A stretch of 6,016 bases of DNA from an uncultured Oscillospiraceae bacterium (lineage in GTDB: Bacteria > Bacillota > Clostridia > Oscillospirales > Acutalibacteraceae). The first letter of the stretch is position 1, and each line of letters begins with the position of its first letter. The position numbers and the translations under genes were made by a program. The notes under the pieces were generated by a model that was given only the letters and a program-made list of their open reading frames with translations, did no database searches and was not told the DNA's origin. This document shows, one piece after another, positions 5,710 to 6,016 of the stretch. The stretch is from the NCBI GenBank assembly GCA_900554535.1, contig USIA01000118.1, forward strand, positions 1 through 6,016, given 5' to 3'.

Positions 5710-5724
5710 CGCTTGTCCACAACA
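5686..5724. repeat. Imperfect palindrome spanning the end of the last operon gene
   Basis: TGTTGTAGACAAACGTT (5686-5702) and AACGCTTGTCCACAACA (5708-5724) are inverted copies with 17-nt arms, two mismatches and a 5-nt loop. Read as minus-strand RNA, both mismatches become G-U pairs, so the full 17-bp stem forms on that strand, while plus-strand RNA has two A-C mismatches. The TAA stop of the amidohydrolase (5707-5709) sits in it. No T run follows on either strand. It may block or terminate transcription arriving from the converging minus-strand peptidase gene, or be a short mobile palindromic repeat. Confidence 0.65.
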
Positions 5725-5821
5725 CCGGAACGTTTGACAGTTTGATAAACGCGCCATCTCATCATTCATCATTATTCAGAATGATATAACATTTTGACTT
5801 CACCTTATGTAGCAGTTTTTC

Positions 5822-6016
5822 TTATCGGATCTGCATTTCTTTTGTGTACTTGTTGAGCACCTCGCAGCCTGTCTCCGTCACCAGTACCAAGTCTTCAACG
5901 CGCACGCCAAATTTTCCCGGCAGATAGACGCCCGGCTCTACGGAAAAGACCATGCCTGGCCGTGCGACTGTGTGGTCGGAGGCGCTGTTATCCGGCGGCT
6001 CATGGCAGTCGATGCC
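5822..6016 (-). CDS. M24-family metallopeptidase (Xaa-Pro aminopeptidase type), C-terminal part
   Basis: Read on the minus strand from the window edge, 64 residues end at TAA (complement of 5822-5824). The sequence includes CHEPP, RPGMVFSVEPGVYLPGKFG and VRVEDLVLVTETGCEVLNK, the closing part of the pita-bread fold in creatinase/aminopeptidase P proteins. The His of CHEPP is the substrate-binding/catalytic His, the Glu of VEPGVY and the Glu of VRVEDLV are metal ligands (family knowledge); all are intact. A full-length member would have about 350-400 residues, so only the last sixth is present. It cleaves an N-terminal residue next to proline, or a Pro dipeptide, in the cytosol with two Mn/Co/Zn ions. 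It converges on the operon with a 112-nt gap, and nothing links it functionally. The exact subtype cannot be told from this end. Confidence 0.9.
   Translation of the reverse strand, partial: GIDCHEPPDNSASDHTVARPGMVFSVEPGVYLPGKFGVRVEDLVLVTETGCEVLNKYTKEMQIR

Noticed and set aside
5761..5785. ATCATTC/GAATGAT hairpin as terminator for the operon or the peptidase gene
   Set aside because: The stem is only 7 AT-rich base pairs with an 11-nt loop and no T run on either side, too weak to call.
1..6016. CRISPR array, tRNA or rRNA
   Set aside because: No regularly spaced direct repeats, cloverleaf-like GTTCGA-containing segment or rRNA-like conserved stretch was seen on either strand.

Overview
The window suggests an endospore-forming Firmicute, probably a gut-type Clostridia (Oscillospiraceae-like). 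This rests on the tandem sporulation genes spmA-spmB, strong GGAGG-type ribosome binding sites, a consensus vegetative (sigma-A type) promoter, and moderately GC-rich genes separated by AT-rich spacers. The taxonomy is an inference from gene content, not from a marker gene.

Layout. (1) Positions 2-784 hold the end of spmA and all of spmB on the plus strand; spmB carries a frameshift near its 3' end that looks like loss of one AC dinucleotide. (2) Positions 785-1645 are a decayed stretch: an AT-rich spacer with no recognisable gene, then the C-terminal third of an IS256-family (Mutator-type) transposase broken by two frameshifts and a stop. (3) Positions 1646-5709 form a four-gene plus-strand operon: a consensus promoter inside a palindrome, a leader of about 125 nt containing an intrinsic terminator, a nitroreductase-family flavoprotein, an 8-oxoguanine deaminase/AtzB-like amidohydrolase, a YczE-like five-helix membrane protein, and a second, cytosine-deaminase-like amidohydrolase. 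The last three genes are tightly packed (8-bp overlap, then a 3-nt gap). A large perfect hairpin separates genes one and two, and an imperfect palindrome spans the stop codon of gene four. (4) Positions 5822-6016 hold the C-terminus of a minus-strand M24 (Xaa-Pro type) aminopeptidase that converges on the operon.

Working model. Two COG0402-type hydrolases, a small flavin oxidoreductase and a membrane protein in one transcription unit suggest uptake and stepwise deamination or dechlorination-type hydrolysis of an N-heterocycle (oxidised purine, pterin, pyrimidine or s-triazine-like compound), possibly gated by premature termination in the leader. The substrate is not readable from the sequence. 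The points most worth a second look are the CodA-like enzyme that lacks the third metal-ligand histidine and the catalytic glutamate of CodA, and the promoter-palindrome-terminator leader.
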